A DNA stretch of 64,000 bases from Actinokineospora fastidiosa (GTDB lineage: Bacteria > Actinomycetota > Actinomycetes > Mycobacteriales > Pseudonocardiaceae), in assembly GCF_014648415.1 (NCBI RefSeq), contig NZ_BMRB01000001.1, positions 62,001 to 126,000 of the forward strand, written 5' to 3'. A program made the position numbers and the translations under genes. Shown here piece by piece: positions 50,773 to 58,588 of the stretch (positions within the stretch are counted from its first letter, which is position 1; each line of letters opens with the position of its first letter). The notes below the pieces were generated by a model. It had not been told where the DNA came from. It saw only the letters and a list, made by a program, of their open reading frames with translations, and did not search any database.

Positions 50773-53267
50773 CCCTGCCCCGTCTGCCGCATGGTCGCCT
50801 CAGCCGCCTCCTCCGCCTCGGTGTAGGCGTCCCGCACCGACTCGGCGCTGTGGATGAACTCGTCCATCCGCCGCACTGCCTCTGCCAACAACGGCCGCAG
50901 CCCGGCGTCGCTGTTGAGCCGATCGTCGAACTTCCGCGCCAACTGCTGCCCGACGGGGCTGGTGCCGAGCTTGGGGGTGTAGGCGTCCCCCTGCATCTGA
51001 CTGACAAGCGCCTGCACCGTCACCAGACTCATGCGCGCGGAGGTGACAGCGGCAGCGAACTCGTTGAGCCGTTCGAGGTCAACGTCCCACCGCCCCCGCG
51101 ACTCCCCACTGCCGTTCCCTTGCCCGCCGCCACTCTGCCCGCCCTCGTTCTGTCCGGGCTTGTTCTGACCGGGCTCAGGCTTGTTCTGGCCGGGCTCGGC
51201 CGTGCCTTGGCCCGGCTCCGGCTTCTCTTGCCCAGGCTCGGTCTTGCCGTGCCCAGGCTCAGGCTTGCCCTGACCCGCGTCGGCACCGGTTCCCGGGTAC
51301 GCCCCCTGCCCACCACCCGGCTGCCCCGGCGGCACAACGGGCTGGGTTATGTCATCCCCAGGCCCAGCCGCCCCACCAGGCCCCGCCGACCCTGGCGGCT
51401 TGGGCCCACCCGCCACCGGTTCACCGGAGCCACCGTGCCCGGGCGCGCCGGACCCGGGAACACCCGGCGCACCGGCCCCCGGACCGCCGGGACCAGACCC
51501 ACCGACACCCGGACCACCGGCACCCGGACCACCCGGGCCGGGCTCACCAGCACCCGGACCACCAGCACTGGGGCCACCGGGACCAGCCCCGCCTGCATCG
51601 GGACCACCACCGCCCGGCGCACCAGCACCAGGCCCACCGGAACCAGGCTCGCCCGCACTGGGCCCGCCCGGCCCTGGATCACCGCCGCCAGGCTGGCCCA
51701 CACCCGGACTACCGACGCCGCCACCCGGTCCACCCACCCCGGGCGCAGGAGCACTCGAGTCGCCCCCCGGATTCAACGTCTCCCCAATACCCGACGACGG
51801 CGGGGTCGCATCCCCGGGAGAGGTCCCAGAACTCCCGCCCGACGATGGCAGCTCACCGGGCTCCCCAGCAGAACCCCCACCCTCCGACGGCGGAGTACCA
51901 CCCGACTGCTCTCCGCCCACCGAACCACCAGGCTGCCCCGAACCGCCGGACTGGTCGCCACCGCCGGACCCAGCCGAACCACCAGACTGCCCCGGAACGC
52001 CCGGCTGCTCACCACCGCCAGTCCCAGCCGAACCACCAGACTGCCCCGGAACGCCGGACTGGTCGCCGACGCCGGATCCAGCCGAACCGCCAGCCCCCGA
52101 GCCACCGGGCGACGGCTGTCCACCAGGCTGGCCAACCCCTGCCGGAACGTGCCCGGGCAGCTGTCCACCTGCCCCGTCCGTCGGCCCGCCAGGCTGCGCG
52201 GACACACCCGGTTGCTGCCCACCGCCAACACCCGGCTCCCCCGCCGAGTGCTGCCCGCCGCTGGCATGGGGCGCGCCCGATTCGCGTGTCGTCGGTTGGG
52301 GGCCACCGAAGCCAGTAGGAGCCGCCGGAGCGCCGGTCGGCTGGCCTGTGCCGAGGGGCCCACCCGGACCCGGCATGGGCGTGAAGGGGTCGACTGTCGG
52401 CTGAATGGGCGTCCCACCCATCGGGCCAGGAGCGCTCGGGGTCATCGCGGAGGACGCGTGCGTCCCCATCGGCGCGCCGCCGAACGGGCCAGGAGCGCCC
52501 GGGGTGTGGTGGACACCCGGCTGACCGTGGCCCGCCTGCCACGGCGGCACCGGGCCCCCGACCCCAGCGGGCCCGACCGGAGGCGACCCGATCACCCCCG
52601 GCTGGCCCGCGTTCGCCATCCACGGCGCAGCAGGCGTCCCACTCCCCGATCCGCTCGGCGCGCCCTCGGTTTCCGACCTGTCCGCGTTGGTCGACCACGG
52701 GGCGCCAGGAACGCCACCGGCCGCTGCGTCCGTCTCCGCCGCCCACGGGGGAAGCGGTGCGCCGCCGCCCAACGTCGCTGGCTGAACGTCTGCCGCCCAA
52801 GGTGGAACCGTGGCCCCGCCATCCGCTCGGACGCCTGCGTCCATCCCCCATGGAGGGGCCGGGGGCCCGCTATCCGCAGGCCCTGAGGTAGCTGGCCGGA
52901 AGCCTGCGTCCGCCGCCCACGAGGCATCGCTGCCTATCGCTCCCGGAGCCACTGGTTGGCCGCCTGTGTTCGGCATCCACGGGGCTCCGGCGTCCATCGC
53001 GCCCGGCACGGGCTGGCTGGTGGGAGTCGGTGCCCACGGGGGAACCGGAGAGCCATCCCCTAGCGAGCCGGGTGTCGCCTGCCAGGTGGGGGCGGTGCCG
53101 GATGCGGTCGCGGCCGCAGCGGCTCCTGGTTCCGTTGTGGAGGTCCACGGCGGGTTGGTCGTGTTGGGGAGGGGAAAGGCGTGGGTGCTGAACGGCGCGG
53201 CCTGTTCGGGGGTGGGCCAGGCCGGGTCGTCTTCCCAGGGGTGGTCGGTGCTGGAGTGCTCTCGCAT
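50769..53267 (-). CDS. Pro/Gly-rich protein with C-terminal PE-like domain (module B)
   Basis: An 832-residue protein. Residues 1 to about 720 are low complexity, with repeats around PPWAADA/PPW, then GGxGxxGPGAGGPG-type runs and EPGQGKPEPGQ near the end. The C-terminal about 105 residues are a PE-like helical domain (NEFAAAVTSARMSLVTVQALVSQMQ, GTSPVGQQLARKF, RRMDEFIHSAESV) and end with YTEAE (815-819), a YxxxD/E motif. The same domain is a separate gene in module A, so it has either gained a 720-residue leader or lost one. ATG at 53267 follows GGGGGA. The repeats are in frame in codon units. Confidence 0.75.
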   Translation of the reverse strand: MREHSSTDHPWEDDPAWPTPEQAAPFSTHAFPLPNTTNPPWTSTTEPGAAAAATASGTAPTWQATPGSLGDGSPVPPWAPTPTSQPVPGAMDAGAPWMPNTGGQPVAPGAIGSDASWAADAGFRPATSGPADSGPPAPPWGMDAGVRADGGATVPPWAADVQPATLGGGAPLPPWAAETDAAAGGVPGAPWSTNADRSETEGAPSGSGSGTPAAPWMANAGQPGVIGSPPVGPAGVGGPVPPWQAGHGQPGVHHTPGAPGPFGGAPMGTHASSAMTPSAPGPMGGTPIQPTVDPFTPMPGPGGPLGTGQPTGAPAAPTGFGGPQPTTRESGAPHASGGQHSAGEPGVGGGQQPGVSAQPGGPTDGAGGQLPGHVPAGVGQPGGQPSPGGSGAGGSAGSGVGDQSGVPGQSGGSAGTGGGEQPGVPGQSGGSAGSGGGDQSGGSGQPGGSVGGEQSGGTPPSEGGGSAGEPGELPSSGGSSGTSPGDATPPSSGIGETLNPGGDSSAPAPGVGGPGGGVGSPGVGQPGGGDPGPGGPSAGEPGSGGPGAGAPGGGGPDAGGAGPGGPSAGGPGAGEPGPGGPGAGGPGVGGSGPGGPGAGAPGVPGSGAPGHGGSGEPVAGGPKPPGSAGPGGAAGPGDDITQPVVPPGQPGGGQGAYPGTGADAGQGKPEPGHGKTEPGQEKPEPGQGTAEPGQNKPEPGQNKPGQNEGGQSGGGQGNGSGESRGRWDVDLERLNEFAAAVTSARMSLVTVQALVSQMQGDAYTPKLGTSPVGQQLARKFDDRLNSDAGLRPLLAEAVRRMDEFIHSAESVRDAYTEAEEAAEATMRQTGQG

Positions 53268-53278
53268 CGGTGTTCCCC

Positions 53279-54364
53279 CTAGAGCCCGATCACGGGCGGT
53301 GACGCCTTCTGGTCGTTCGCGAATGGGTTCTCCGCGTCGTACGGGTACCGCCTGCGGTGTTCGTTGGCGTCGCCGCCTGCGCCCGCGCCCATGCCCGCAC
53401 CCATGGGCATGCCGCCCATGCCTGCCCCCGCACCGCCCGCGCTCGCGGCGATGGCGCCGCCTGTGGGGGCGGCGGCGGGGCGGTTGCCGGGGTTAAACGT
53501 CTCGGTGAGGCCCACGGTGGGGCCCGCGCCCACCGGCTGGCGGGCCGGGCCGCCGTGCGGGCTCTCGTTGAGGCCGGTCGTGCCGCCGCCGAAGGGGGTC
53601 GGGGCGCCGCCGCCGGGGGTCGAGCGGACGGGCGGGTCGTCGACGGTGCCCGACGCGGTGGTGCCGCCGCCGGTCAGGTCGTTCCAGCGCTCCTCGTCCG
53701 TCGGGCGAGGGGTGTGCGGCGCGGGCTGGGGTGCGGGCACGTGCGGCTCGCGCGGCATCGGCGGGCTGGTGTCCGTGGGCTCGGTGAAGGCCGGGGTGGC
53801 CTCGTCGATGCCGATGGCCGCGCCCTCGAAGCGGCGCATGGCCTCGACCGCGACCTCCTTGAGCCGGGCCTGCTCGGCCTCGGCGTTGAACGCGCTCTCC
53901 GCGCCCGTCGCCGTGCCGGAGATCGCCGCGCCCAGCGCGCCGCCGTTGTTCAGGCCCGCGTCGGCGCCGTCCGCCGCGCGCGCGGGTGGGACCAGGGCCT
54001 CGGGCGGGAGGTCGGGCATGGCGTCCTGGACGGCCTTGAGCGCGCCAGCGGCCTCCTGGATCGGGTCGCCGATCTGGTGGGCGGTCTCGCCGAGGTCGCC
54101 GAGCCAGCGCGCGTTGGCGGCGACGTCGGCGCGGGCCTGTTCGGCCGCGTAGCCGGACCAGAAGGTCATCAGCTGCGCCAGCGCGGTCTCCAGCACCGTG
54201 GCGGCGTCGCTGACCTCGTTGCCCGCCTGGCGCCAGTCGTCGGCCAGCTGTTCCAGCTGGACCGGGCTGGCGTTGTCGGAGACCATCGCGATCAGCGCCT
54301 CCAACGTGTACGACTCCCAGTTCACCCCGCCGACGACATACCTGTCGCCGTTTCCCGCGCCCAT
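53279..54364 (-). CDS. PPE-like protein (module B)
   Basis: A 361-residue paralogue of the module A PPE-like protein. N-terminal YVVGGVNWESYTLEALIAMVSDNASPVQLEQLADDW, FWSG (68-71), NARWLGDLGETAHQIGDPIQEAAGALKAVQDAMP, and VEAMRRFEGAAIGIDEATPAF in the middle; C-terminal Gly/Met-rich and ending HRRRYPYDAENPFANDQKASPPVIGL. The invariant ending is shared with module A. ATG at 54364 with AGGGGAGA. It is the first gene of module B (PPE-like, PE-like fusion, EspG), all on the minus strand within 10-15 bp of each other. Confidence 0.75.
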   Translation of the reverse strand: MGAGNGDRYVVGGVNWESYTLEALIAMVSDNASPVQLEQLADDWRQAGNEVSDAATVLETALAQLMTFWSGYAAEQARADVAANARWLGDLGETAHQIGDPIQEAAGALKAVQDAMPDLPPEALVPPARAADGADAGLNNGGALGAAISGTATGAESAFNAEAEQARLKEVAVEAMRRFEGAAIGIDEATPAFTEPTDTSPPMPREPHVPAPQPAPHTPRPTDEERWNDLTGGGTTASGTVDDPPVRSTPGGGAPTPFGGGTTGLNESPHGGPARQPVGAGPTVGLTETFNPGNRPAAAPTGGAIAASAGGAGAGMGGMPMGAGMGAGAGGDANEHRRRYPYDAENPFANDQKASPPVIGL

Positions 54365-54513
54365 CGCCCGATCTCCCCTCGATGGCGGCAGACGATCGCT
54401 TTCGACGATCACGCTAGCCGGTCCGACGCGCGGACGGCATCAACCGTTCCCCGCCGAACTACTCCTCGCTTCACAGTTCCGCATCGATACACGACCCGAC
54501 GTACGCTCGGCTG

Positions 54514-55185
54514 GTGCCGAAGGTGCTCGCCGTCTCCGACGAGGTGGTGGACCAGCTCTGGACGGACCAGGTGCGCCGCCACCGGGTCGACGTCGTGCTG
54601 GCCGCGGGCGACCTGCCGTTCGACTACCTCGAGTTCCTCATCGACGCCCTCGACCGCCCGTGCGTGTTCGTGCCCGGCAACCACGACGCCGACCTCTCCG
54701 GCTACGACCGCTCCGGCAGCGGCCTCTGGACCCGCGACGGCCTGCCCGCGGAGTGGCCGGGTCCGGCGGGCGCGGTGAACGCCGACGTCCGCGTGGCCGA
54801 CGTCGCGGGCCTGCGGATAGCCGGGCTCGGCGGGTCCATCCGCTACAACCGGGGCCCGAACCAGTGGACCGAACGGCAGATGGCCCGTCGCACCCGCGTC
54901 CTGCGCCGCCGGGCCGCCCTGCGCCGCCTGCGGGACGGGCGGGGCGTGGACGTGCTGCTCACCCACTCGCCACCGCGCGGCGTCGGCGACCGGGAGGACC
55001 CGGCGCACCGGGGCTTCGCCAGCCTGCACACGGCCGTCCGCAAGCTGCGGCCCCGCTTCCTGCTGCACGGCCACATCCACCCGCACGGCGAGCCCGTCCC
55101 GGACCGCGTCCTCGACGGCACCCGGGTGATCAACACCGTCGGCTACCGCATCCTGGACATCCCGGAGGCGCGCGATGTCGCGTGA
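54514..55185 (+). CDS. metallophosphoesterase
   Basis: A 223-residue calcineurin-like phosphoesterase. Motifs in order: VLAVSDEVV, GDLPFDYLEF (GD), PGNHDAD (GNHD), LTHSPP, and HGHIHPHG. The first motif reads S-D-E instead of the usual D-x-H, so one metal ligand is changed; otherwise it looks active. GTG at 54514 seems leaderless (TACGCT 8 bases upstream). Divergent from the module B PPE-like gene. Confidence 0.82.
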   Translation: MPKVLAVSDEVVDQLWTDQVRRHRVDVVLAAGDLPFDYLEFLIDALDRPCVFVPGNHDADLSGYDRSGSGLWTRDGLPAEWPGPAGAVNADVRVADVAGLRIAGLGGSIRYNRGPNQWTERQMARRTRVLRRRAALRRLRDGRGVDVLLTHSPPRGVGDREDPAHRGFASLHTAVRKLRPRFLLHGHIHPHGEPVPDRVLDGTRVINTVGYRILDIPEARDVA

Positions 55186-55233
55186 GACGGGACCTCGCGG
55201 GCGGACACGTGTCGGACAGGACGGAGGGTGACC

Positions 55234-56097
55234 ATGCCGCGCGACACCGGGTTTCCCCTGGCGGACGCGGAGAACGACTTCCTGCGCATGCGTCGGCGTC
55301 AGGTGTTGTCGCGGCTCGGGGCGTGGCTGCGCCGCGAGCCGGACGACGTCAACATCATGCTGCCGTTCGACGAGGTCGTGGCCGCCCTGGGCCGGGTCGG
55401 CGAGCGCAGGCTGGGGCTGCGGACGATCGACCTGGACTCGATCGTGGGCAGCGTCGACCGCACGCGGGACTTCGACCGGCGGTTCCGGCCCACGTCCGGA
55501 CGCGCGCGCACCCGGTGGGAGCGGTTGGCTTTGGCGCAGCGCCGGGGGGAGTCGATCCCGCCGATCGAGGTGTTCCGCGTGGGCGACCTGCACTTCGTCA
55601 TCGATGGGCACCACCGGGTGTCGGTGGCGCACGCGATGAACCTGCGCACGATCGACGCCTATGTCACCGAGATCATCACCCGCCTTTCCGCGGAGGGGAT
55701 TCGCCGCAGGGGCGATCTCATCGTCAAGGACTACCGCCGGATCTTCCTGGAGCGGGTCCCGCTGCCCGAGGACGCGCGCGACGCCATCCGGCTGGGCGAC
55801 GCGTGGGAGTACTCGGAGCTGAGCGAGGCCGTCGAGGCGTGGGGGTTCCGGCTCATGCAGGACGAGCAGACCTTCCTCGACCGCGCCACCGTCGCGCGCC
55901 GGTGGTACGAGGAGGAGTTCGTCCCGGTGGTCACCATGGTCCGGCAGGCCGGGCTGATCGACACCCAGACCGAGGCCGAGGCCTACCTCTGGGTCATCGC
56001 CGAGCGGTACCGCCTCATCCGCTCCCACCGCTGGGACGACGACGTGATCAGCGCGATCCGGCAGGGCCCTCGGCTGCCCCGCCGCATCGGCCTCTAG
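55234..56097 (+). CDS. solitary ParB/Srx-like nuclease-fold protein
   Basis: A 287-residue protein with a ParB-like domain at about 100-160: the signature FVIDGHHRVSVAHAMNLRTIDAYVTEI matches the ParB N-terminal nuclease/CTPase fold (GxxRRxA-like DGHHRVSVAH). The flanks are helical. There is no parA nearby and no parS site was found. Related solitary ParB-like proteins exist in actinobacteria without known function. ATG at 55234 with GGAGGG 5 bases before. It follows the phosphoesterase by 48 bp on the same strand and converges with the first MarR gene. Confidence 0.78.
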   Translation: MPRDTGFPLADAENDFLRMRRRQVLSRLGAWLRREPDDVNIMLPFDEVVAALGRVGERRLGLRTIDLDSIVGSVDRTRDFDRRFRPTSGRARTRWERLALAQRRGESIPPIEVFRVGDLHFVIDGHHRVSVAHAMNLRTIDAYVTEIITRLSAEGIRRRGDLIVKDYRRIFLERVPLPEDARDAIRLGDAWEYSELSEAVEAWGFRLMQDEQTFLDRATVARRWYEEEFVPVVTMVRQAGLIDTQTEAEAYLWVIAERYRLIRSHRWDDDVISAIRQGPRLPRRIGL

Positions 56098-56492
56098 GGG
56101 TCGATGCGGGCCGCGACCCGCTGGAGTAAGCGGAGCAGCAGGGCGTGCTCCTCGGGCGCCAGGCAGTCGACTACCCGGGAGCGGATGGCCTCCACGTGCT
56201 CGGCCAGCCGTTGGTGCGCCTGATGGCCTTCCGGGGTGAGGGTGGCGGTGTCGAGGGTGATCCGCGCCCAGCCGCGGGCGGCCAGGTGGTCGACGTGGGG
56301 ACGGGTGGTGGGGTCGTCGGCGGTCAGGAACGGGGCCAGCACCCGATCCAGGTCGGCGATGGGGGCCGGGGCGCGGGAGAGGGTGTTGAGCACCTGCCAC
56401 GCCCGGCGGTCCAGGCCGGCGTCGGTGAAGGCGGAGTCGAGCGCACGGTCGACGCGCTTGATCCAGTAGCCGAGGGGTTGTGCAGTGGTCAT
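56094..56492 (-). CDS. MarR family regulator (divergent pair, minus strand)
   Basis: A 132-residue MarR-type winged-helix protein. The sequence is divergent, but the core is seen: LDRRAWQVLNTLSRAPAPIADLDRVLAPFL (recognition region), RPHVDHLAARGWARI and LTPEGHQAHQRL. It is probably a small dimeric repressor. ATG at 56492 without an evident ribosome site. The facing gene is a second MarR, with a palindrome between them. Confidence 0.78.
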   Translation of the reverse strand: MTTAQPLGYWIKRVDRALDSAFTDAGLDRRAWQVLNTLSRAPAPIADLDRVLAPFLTADDPTTRPHVDHLAARGWARITLDTATLTPEGHQAHQRLAEHVEAIRSRVVDCLAPEEHALLLRLLQRVAARIDP

Positions 56493-56516
56493 CGAGCACT
56501 CCAGGTATATGTCTTT

Positions 56517-56531
56517 TTACAAAGATTGTAA
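56517..56531. promoter_or_regulatory. MarR-type palindrome between divergent MarR genes
   Basis: TTACAA-AGA-TTGTAA (56517-56531) is an inverted repeat with perfect six-base arms, embedded in a 49-bp AT-rich island between the two start codons. Size and sequence resemble many MarR operators. Confidence 0.7.
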
Positions 56532-56541
56532 TATAACATCT

Positions 56542-56994
56542 ATGTCTGACGAAGCGGTCGCGGCCGTTGAGCGCGCGATGGTCGCGATCCGCCGAAGCCA
56601 GAGCCGTCGCGTGCTCAGCCGCATGACCCCGGCCGACGGCATCGACCCCACGCTGTTCGGCGTGCTCGACGTGGTCGAGGAGCGCGCCGAGACGTGCGGC
56701 GTCGGGGAGGTGGCGGCGGCGCTCGGGGTGGATCAGCCGCGCGCCAGCAGGCTGGTGGCCCGGGCAGTCGACCAGGGCCTCCTGACCCGCACCACCGACC
56801 CCACCGACGCCCGCCGCACCCTCCTCACCCTGACCGACGACGGCCACAACGCCCTAGCCCACGCCCACGAAGCCCGCCGCGCCGTCTTCGATCAGGTCAT
56901 GGCCGACTGGTCGGCGACGGACCGCCACGACTTCGCCCGCCTCATCACCCGGTTCGTCGCCTCCCTGGGCAGGGTCGTGCCCGGCGGGGACTAG
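56542..56994 (+). CDS. MarR family regulator (divergent pair, plus strand)
   Basis: A 150-residue MarR protein with the conserved winged helix: TLFGVLDVVEERAETCGVGEVAAALGVDQPRASRLVARAVDQGLLTRTTDPTDARRTLLTLTDDG. Very standard architecture, with dimerisation helices at both ends. ATG at 56542. The two MarR genes are not close paralogues. No transporter or enzyme is adjacent except the divergent MarR, so the target is likely the pair itself or distant genes. Confidence 0.88.
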   Translation: MSDEAVAAVERAMVAIRRSQSRRVLSRMTPADGIDPTLFGVLDVVEERAETCGVGEVAAALGVDQPRASRLVARAVDQGLLTRTTDPTDARRTLLTLTDDGHNALAHAHEARRAVFDQVMADWSATDRHDFARLITRFVASLGRVVPGGD

Positions 56995-57826
56995 CCCGGG
57001 GCGGGGTGATGCGGCTGCAAGGCGACGACGCTGTCGCCAGCGGCCCGCCCGAGGACGAGGAATCGGTGCTAGCAACGGGAAGCCACGCCGGACGCCACCA
57101 CGACAACCCCGCACGCCATCGGCGACCGCGACAGCCACAGGATGACAGCGGCCGTCGCGGCCCCGACATCCCGCCGAGCGATCGGCAGGCCCAATCGGCG
57201 AGGGCGCGGCGATGCAACCGCTCGACCGCGACGGCGCGACCGGGAGCGGCGACGCGGCCCCGGCACCGCCACGACCGCCCGACGACGCGACCGGCCGACG
57301 GCGCACCAATGCAACCGGGACGACGGCTCAACCCGGGCAACCCAGGCAGGGCCTAGCCCGACACCCATGCGAGGCGAAACCCGGGCAACCCAGGCGATGG
57401 TGCGGCCCGGGCGACGGTGCGACCGGGACGACCGGCCGGACCGGGGCCACGATGTGACCGGCCGATGACGCGCCGACGCAACCAGGGCGACGGCGCAACC
57501 GGGGGATGATCGGCGCGACTGACCAACCGGGGTGACCGACGGGACCGAGGTGACCGACGGAACCGACGCGACCGACGGGACCAGGACGCCCGACGGAACC
57601 GGGGCCACCGACGGAACCGGGGCCACCGACGGAACCGGAACGACCGGGGCGACGGTGGAGCGGCGGGGACCGGGCGAGGGCGCGGCGGCCGACGGCGCGG
57701 CGGGGCCGGTGGCGGGCGGTGCGGGCACCGGTGGCGGGCGGTGCGGGCACCGGTGGCGGGCGGACTTTCCCCGCGACGGCGCGGTGGTACGTCGGGCCTA
57801 CGGCGGGGCGGTGGCCGGGTGTGTGG
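56995..57826. other. 832-bp non-coding, repeat-rich stretch
   Basis: No convincing gene. The sequence is extremely GC-rich and made of short variants of GACGGAACCGG, CAACCCGGGC and GCGACGG. Between 57528 and 57660 the motif ACCGACGGRACC recurs at roughly 18-bp intervals (57541-57640). Open frames through it give Thr-Asp-Gly or Val-Pro-Ser repeats and lack ribosome sites. The right end is the 3' side of the I36 inhibitor gene. Confidence 0.6.
57528..57660. repeat. 18-bp degenerate tandem repeat
   Basis: The core ACCGACGGAACC and close variants recur about seven times; two consecutive copies of the unit GAACCGGGGCCACCGACG are exact. Non-coding and in the same style as the array at 24525-24747, though of different unit length. 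Confidence 0.6.
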
Positions 57827-58171
57827 CTAGTACGTCCAGATTTGTACTCCTCGGATGATGAAGGGGGCTGAGGGGACGTAGGTGCCGTTGCCGGGGTAGG
57901 TGTCGAACTCGCCCTCGGTTGAGCGCTCCGGGCTTTGGTAGACGGTTACCGGCCTGGTGAGGCGGTTGACGAAGGAGCGGGCTTCGAGTCCGATGGGGAC
58001 GCACTCGTCGGGGTTGGTGTTGGACAGGGTTAGGCGTGCCGGGGTTCCGCGGAAGGCGGAGTCGGGCCATAGGCAGAGTTCGCCGGGTTCGCAGAGGGTG
58101 GCTGCGGATGCGGGGGTGGACAAGGTTGCCAGTGCTACCACGGACAGCACGGCGATCATGAATGCACGCAT
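57827..58171 (-). CDS. secreted peptidase inhibitor family I36 protein
   Basis: A 114-residue secreted protein. Signal peptide 1-24 (MRAFMIAVLSVVALATLSTPASA), then the I36 fold: CEPGELCLWPDSAFRGTPARLTLS with two cysteines (C-x5-C), YQSPERSTEGEF, and ending GVQIWTY. I36 members include streptomycete metalloprotease inhibitors; the target here is unknown. Four cysteines appear to form two disulfides. ATG at 58171 with perfect AGGAGGT ribosome site. Isolated in a repeat-rich region. Confidence 0.8.
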   Translation of the reverse strand: MRAFMIAVLSVVALATLSTPASAATLCEPGELCLWPDSAFRGTPARLTLSNTNPDECVPIGLEARSFVNRLTRPVTVYQSPERSTEGEFDTYPGNGTYVPSAPFIIRGVQIWTY

Positions 58172-58588
58172 GGGTACCTCCTGGGTCCGGGACGCCCCGG
58201 GGGTCGGGGTGTCTCCGGAGTCCAGGTTGCCTGGTTCGCGCCGAGGGGCGCGGAAGTTATCCACAGGCTGACATCGAGGTCGGGTCGGAGAGGCAGTCGG
58301 CTAGGTGGTGAGCGCGATTCATGGGTCGGTGGCGTCGCTCAGGTCCCTCCACAGGAGCAGGTGGTGCAGGCAGGCCTAGGGCCCCGGCCAGCGGGAAGCC
58401 AGGCCGGGGCCTCGGATCGGCGAGTCCGGGTTGTCAGGGCTCGGGATCAGCGAGTCCAGGCCGCTGGGGTCGCGGGGTCGGCGAGTCCGGGCTGTCAGGG
58501 CTCGGGATTGGCGAGGCCGGGTAGGGGGCGGTCGGTTCTTGGCAGTCGGGTCACGGGGCGGGTGGCGTCTCGGGGAATAGGGGCTGGG
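58172..58588. other. 417-bp gap without a gene: promoter of I36 gene and short direct repeats
   Basis: No gene. Contains two near-copies of TCGGCGAGTCCGGG-TTGTCAGGGCTCGGGAT separated by about 66 bp (58418 and about 58485) and a third partial copy. These extend towards the stop of sugC; they may form RNA structure downstream of it, but no clear terminator hairpin is visible. Confidence 0.5.

Noticed and set aside
50850-52886. Plus-strand frame of 678 codons opposite the Pro/Gly-rich protein
   Set aside because: Thr/Arg/Pro-rich repeat translation; the minus-strand frame carries a recognisable C-terminal domain and a coupled EspG gene.
57532-57858. 108-codon plus-strand frame rich in TDGT
   Set aside because: Translation of the 18-bp repeats; no start with ribosome site and it runs into the I36 gene antisense.
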